64,000 nt of DNA from Owenia fusiformis (Eukaryota > Annelida > Polychaeta > Sabellida > Oweniidae). The position numbers and the translations under genes were made by a program. Below the pieces are notes generated by a model, which made no database searches, was not told the DNA's origin, and was given only the letters and a program-made list of their open reading frames with translations. Below, piece after piece: positions 31,770-64,000 of this stretch (position 1 is its first letter; every line of letters starts with the position of its first letter). Location of the stretch: the NCBI GenBank assembly GCA_903813345.2, contig CAIIXF020000006.1:18418348-18482347 (forward strand), in the 5' to 3' direction.

Positions 31770-33061
31770 CACGGTGTATAACCCAAACGCTCCTACATGC
31801 ACGACGGAGCGTTTCATTTACGCGGAAACGCTCCGGAGAGAAATAAAATGGCGGCTAATGAAGATTCCACTATGACCGTAAGTATTGTTCCTCTTGTTTC
31901 TCTTACATATCATATGTTATGGTGAAATATTATGTACCATTCGATGAACAATACCGTGAGCAAAGATCTGATTTATTCAACTTCTGGTGGTAAACTGTTA
32001 TTTGCTTGATCAAAGCTCCGTAGTGTAGATCGAACGAATCTGAAGATGACGATTTGACCACAAATTACGAATTAAACTAGTATTTCTATGAAAACGTTAA
32101 TCTTTCTGTTAAAGTAGTAGATCACAAACTCGTATATTCTCATTTCCTAAAATCCCAGTCCAAATCCATTACTTGTTCTCGAGAAATCGCTTGTTTTCCT
32201 CGAAACGCTCTGTCGATTTAGAACACAATTTTAGAAATGCTCTTACCATTTTGTTTTGATATAATTTTCAGATTATAAGAGAAGAGTTTCGAATCGAATC
32301 TATCTCTCAAAAACGTGTTGTACTTGTTAGGCAAATTGAAACATCTGAACCTGGTGGTGCTAAACGTGCAACTAGCTGATTTAAGCCTACATTAGATGGT
32401 GTCATGCCTACATATGTGCTAAATCATATAACTATAGAAAAAAACGAAAATTTATATGTGAATTAATCTTTCTTCTATTGATGCCTAGGGGTATAATAGA
32501 TCTTTTCTTTCTCTTCCTGAAAAGAAAAGGCAAGCTATATATTTCCTAAACTGATCTAGACTACCGGAGCGTTTCCAGTTCACTGTGTTAACCAGATCGG
32601 AGCGTTTCTTGAATATGAGAATGTCATCATTTTTAAGACTGGATTTTCGGTCATCAAATCACTATTACGATAATGTATGGTGCGTTGAAGCATTGGAATT
32701 TGACTAAAATATACGTTGGTGCTCTAATCTTAGCTCAACTAATCACATGTATCGACAAAAGGGGTTTTGACCGGTAGAATGACAAATACGTTTTTGAATT
32801 TTGATAACTATACTGCTTCGTACAGCTCTTCCTAATTGCTTCAAACGTCAACAGTCAGCCAAGTACAACATGAATATCACACCCATCGAATGGTATACTC
32901 GAAATATGTAACTCATACCTCTTATTCTCATTATTGGGGAAATCGTCAGACGGCTCATCATTCCCGCCAGTCAGTTTTCCTACTCCGGAGCGTTTCTTTG
33001 TTTAATTTCAGTAATGAAACGCTCCGTCGTGCATGTAGGAGCGTTTGGGTTATACACCGTG
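31770..33061. mobile_element. DNA transposon, 1292 bp, perfect 49-bp TIRs
   Basis: Ends CACGGTGTATAACCCAAACG and its exact complement; the match is perfect for the first 49 bp on each side. A 5-bp direct repeat CATTG flanks it (31765-31769 and 33062-33066). The motif GGAGCGTTT, in either orientation, recurs at about 31787, 31807, 31826, 32203, 32569, 32599, 32986, 33019 and 33038, denser near the ends, like subterminal transposase-binding sites. It contains no transposase frame but holds a two-exon mini-ORF. The perfect TIRs imply recent movement. Superfamily unknown. Confidence 0.85.
31848..32379 (+). CDS. Candidate two-exon mini-ORF inside transposon (45 aa)
   Basis: Exon 1 (31848-31877) starts ATG in a good context (aaataaaATGG) just inside the left TIR and encodes MAANEDSTMT, followed by a consensus donor gtaagt. 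Exon 2 (32272-32379) follows the acceptor ttttgatataattttcag and continues in frame with IIREEFRIESISQKRVVLVRQ, ending ...GAKRATS and TGA. The product is a 45-residue charged peptide of no family I recognise. It could be the captured first exons of a host gene, a remnant of the element's own transposase N terminus, or chance. The ATGGCGGCT start and clean splice signals argue for descent from a genuine gene. Confidence 0.4.
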
Positions 33062-33224
33062 CATTGTACTCATGTTTATTGAATGATGCACAATATAATG
33101 CTTTCTGAAGAAAATGATGTGTGTCATACATGTTTTAGCTCCAAATAATTTACGAAACGAGCCTGTCATTAAAATATGATCATAGAAAACTAGCTATATA
33201 ACTATCAATGGCATATTGCACATA

Positions 33225-34308
33225 CGAGGGGTGATCAATAAGTAATGGACGCTTTTTTACACAGATACTTTTTATGGATCAATCCCTTTAATTTTCCTTC
33301 CAGTGATACATCATTCAATTATCTATCAATTCTGAAGATTTGAAGACAAAATATATAATACATGTTGATATATCCTTATTTCCGTGAAGGAGGTACAGGT
33401 ACCCTGGACCGACATTTGCGTCACATATTCAGTTTTTAGCCAGTTTGGAAAATTTCAGTTAGATTTAAACTTTTTTATATGCAACAAGTATTGTGTTGTT
33501 TAAAATATTTTGCTGACTGGTAACACACAAACAGCAAGTATTGTGATGTCAGAGTGTTGTATGGTCGGGGTTTGCAGGTCAATTTGGGTAAGCATGTTGG
33601 AAGAAGGGGTTGGTGAGAAAAGGAAACACCCTACTCAATATGGACAATGCACCTGCCCACAGATCTCAAAATATTCAGAAAACAATATCCCTGGACCTCA
33701 AAATTGAGCCCTTGGCCAATGCACCGTATTGTCCAGATCTGCCCACGTGTGACTTATTTATTCCTATACTACTTATTTCTATAGGGAAGGGACGCAGGTT
33801 TATTGACATTGATGAAATAAAACAACCTGTGCAACTACATCTTGCTACCATGTCAGAGAATGGATTCAGCCTTGTCTCACAATCTTGAGGTAAGAGGATG
33901 AGGAATTGTATACATGTAGCACTTGGTGGAACCTATGTAGAGGGCCCTTTAGAATGAATGTGGCATTAATGCTACATAGTGATGATAAAATATTCAAAAT
34001 CAACTATGGCATAACAAAATGGGGTAATTCATGACCATAATGGTTTGTTTTGTTCAGCCTGCATTCAACTGCGTTGCATGTTAAACAAGCTAAAATAGCT
34101 TCAGAATGTTTGACGTCACGTCGGTCCCGGGGTACCTATCCTCCTTCATGGAAATAAAGATATATCAAAATATGTAACATGTTTTGTTTTCAAATCTTCA
34201 GAGTTGATAGATAATTATATGATGTATCACTGGTAAGAAAATCGAAGGTATTGGTCTATAAAAAGCATCCGAGTAAAAAAGCGTCCATTACTGATTGATC
34301 ACCCCACG
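33225..34308 (+). mobile_element. Mariner-type transposon with ~210-bp TIRs, defective
   Basis: Ends CGAGGGGTGATCAATAAGTA and its complement CCCCACG, each next to TA (33223-33224, 34309-34310). The arms remain similar for about 210 bp ('aatggacgcttttttac', 'agtgatacatcat', 'gaaggaggta'). Total 1084 bp, too short for a full element plus such long arms. Interior: a transposase remnant. Confidence 0.85.
33510..33888 (+). pseudogene. Mariner transposase remnant
   Basis: The frame at 33610-33888 retains the second catalytic region LLNMDNAPAHRS (Asp) and the third PYCPDLPTCDLF (Asp), about 34 residues apart, as in mariner D,D34D enzymes, then KGRRFIDIDEIK near the C terminus. The DNA-binding N terminus and the first catalytic Asp are missing or unrecognisable. 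Not functional. Confidence 0.8.
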
Positions 34309-34310
34309 TA

Positions 34311-35078
34311 TATGTGATGTGTATATGTAACTGACTAAGTAAACACTGTAACCGAACGATTATTTATGTGAGAAAACTACACATGCATTTGTATAGGGCA
34401 ACTTGTGCGTACACTGGGTTGACGTTTCGATTTTATATGAAATGCCGCTTTAGTCTCTATTTGAAGATAAATATAGTTAAAATATAAACACGATCTTAAA
34501 AGTCGTGAATATTGTTCCACGGTGTAGGCTTAGAATGGATTGGTCACTCCAGATTTCGGCAAATTTCTTGCATTTTGTCAATTAATGACAATTACCATGA
34601 ACTATGATGGAATGATCCCCAAAGTAGAACCGTGGGTAGTATGATCGAAGAAGAATATCTTAGGTAGAAGACTAGAAGTCAAGCCGTTGTGTTCGTTTGT
34701 ATCGGACTTGTATAGACTGGAGCCCGGGGACTGGAGACGGCGTCACTTATTGCCGGGACCTTTTGCCTTTTGTTCCATCCTGACGACTCCATTCTCTTAC
34801 AAAACAAGTGCAAATCGTTGTTAAATCACAAGTCCGGAAAAATACCCACTGTTAAGTAGTGCTGTTAAGACTGATTTAGGCCGACTGGGTTTTTCAATGC
34901 AATCCCCATCCTTGAGGGTGCCATGTTGCATACGCTTCAAATCGTTCGCAGCCGTGTCATTGATCAATGGTATAAGCGATCAATTACGCATGCGCATATG
35001 GATATATTTTCGCCATATTTGAAAATTGGAGGAGGCGAACTTTGAATACATGCACAGTTTGTAAAGAAAACTGCCAAA
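34311..35078 (+). promoter_or_regulatory. Dynamin upstream region with NRF1-like site
   Basis: Unique, locally less AT-rich sequence before the dynamin ATG. ACGCATGCGCA at 34986-34996, ~85 bp upstream of the ATG, matches the palindromic NRF1 promoter element; CCATATTTGA follows at about 35014. No TATA box is evident. The transcription start is not determinable; the 5' UTR probably lies within the last ~80 bp. Confidence 0.4.
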
Positions 35079-63982
<28,904 letters not shown>

Positions 63983-64000
63983 GTAAAATACAGATTCAGG

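Overview
This is animal (metazoan) genomic DNA: AT-rich, with split genes, GT-AG introns, eukaryotic tRNA features and many transposable elements. Gene and repeat content suggest a marine invertebrate, probably a lophotrochozoan such as a mollusc, brachiopod, annelid or phoronid. That placement is inference. A run of 500 Ns (23677-24176) is an assembly gap.

Layout: (1) 180-653, a small single-pass membrane protein ORF of unknown family. (2) 759-4900, repeats: a terminal-inverted-repeat (TIR) element carrying a ~135-bp tandem array, a foldback element and low-complexity repeat debris. (3) About 4996-11445, a decayed minus-strand DIRS-type retrotransposon (Gag-like region, reverse transcriptase/RNase H, tyrosine recombinase) with inverted termini, itself hit by a TIR element. 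It ends ~10 bp from an intact tRNA-Trp(CCA) gene (11455-11526, minus); a broken tRNA-Trp copy lies 0.8 kb away. (4) 12.8-13.7 kb, a 134-bp tandem array and an AATAC microsatellite. (5) 14404-20695 (+), a secreted multidomain protein with antistasin-type and thyroglobulin type-1 modules; a TA-flanked transposon starts 7 nt inside one intron. (6) 21052-24381, a long-TIR element split by a LINE, the gap, and a MITE. (7) 25765-26870 (+), the main exon of a FICD/HYPE-type Fic AMPylase, with its N-terminal exon missing. (8) 28.7-34.3 kb, several DNA transposons, including a 1.29-kb element with perfect 49-bp TIRs that carries a spliceable two-exon mini-ORF, and a mariner relic. (9) 35079-63982 (+), a conventional dynamin gene, 12 coding positions from the GTPase domain to the start of the PH domain, running off the right edge. 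Intron 1 is ~16 kb and holds a 3.2-kb CACTG-ended foldback transposon; other introns carry TTAA-flanked MITEs, minisatellites and a tRNA-like sequence.

The host genes are not functionally linked: dynamin acts in membrane fission, FICD in ER chaperone control, and the antistasin/thyroglobulin protein probably in extracellular protease inhibition. Notable signals are the mutually exclusive dynamin exon pair (61087-61225 / 61664-61802), matching the known vertebrate middle-domain switch; the mini-ORF transposon; and an intronic 21-bp minisatellite that abuts and reads in frame into a dynamin exon, with a decayed copy of that exon start at its other end.
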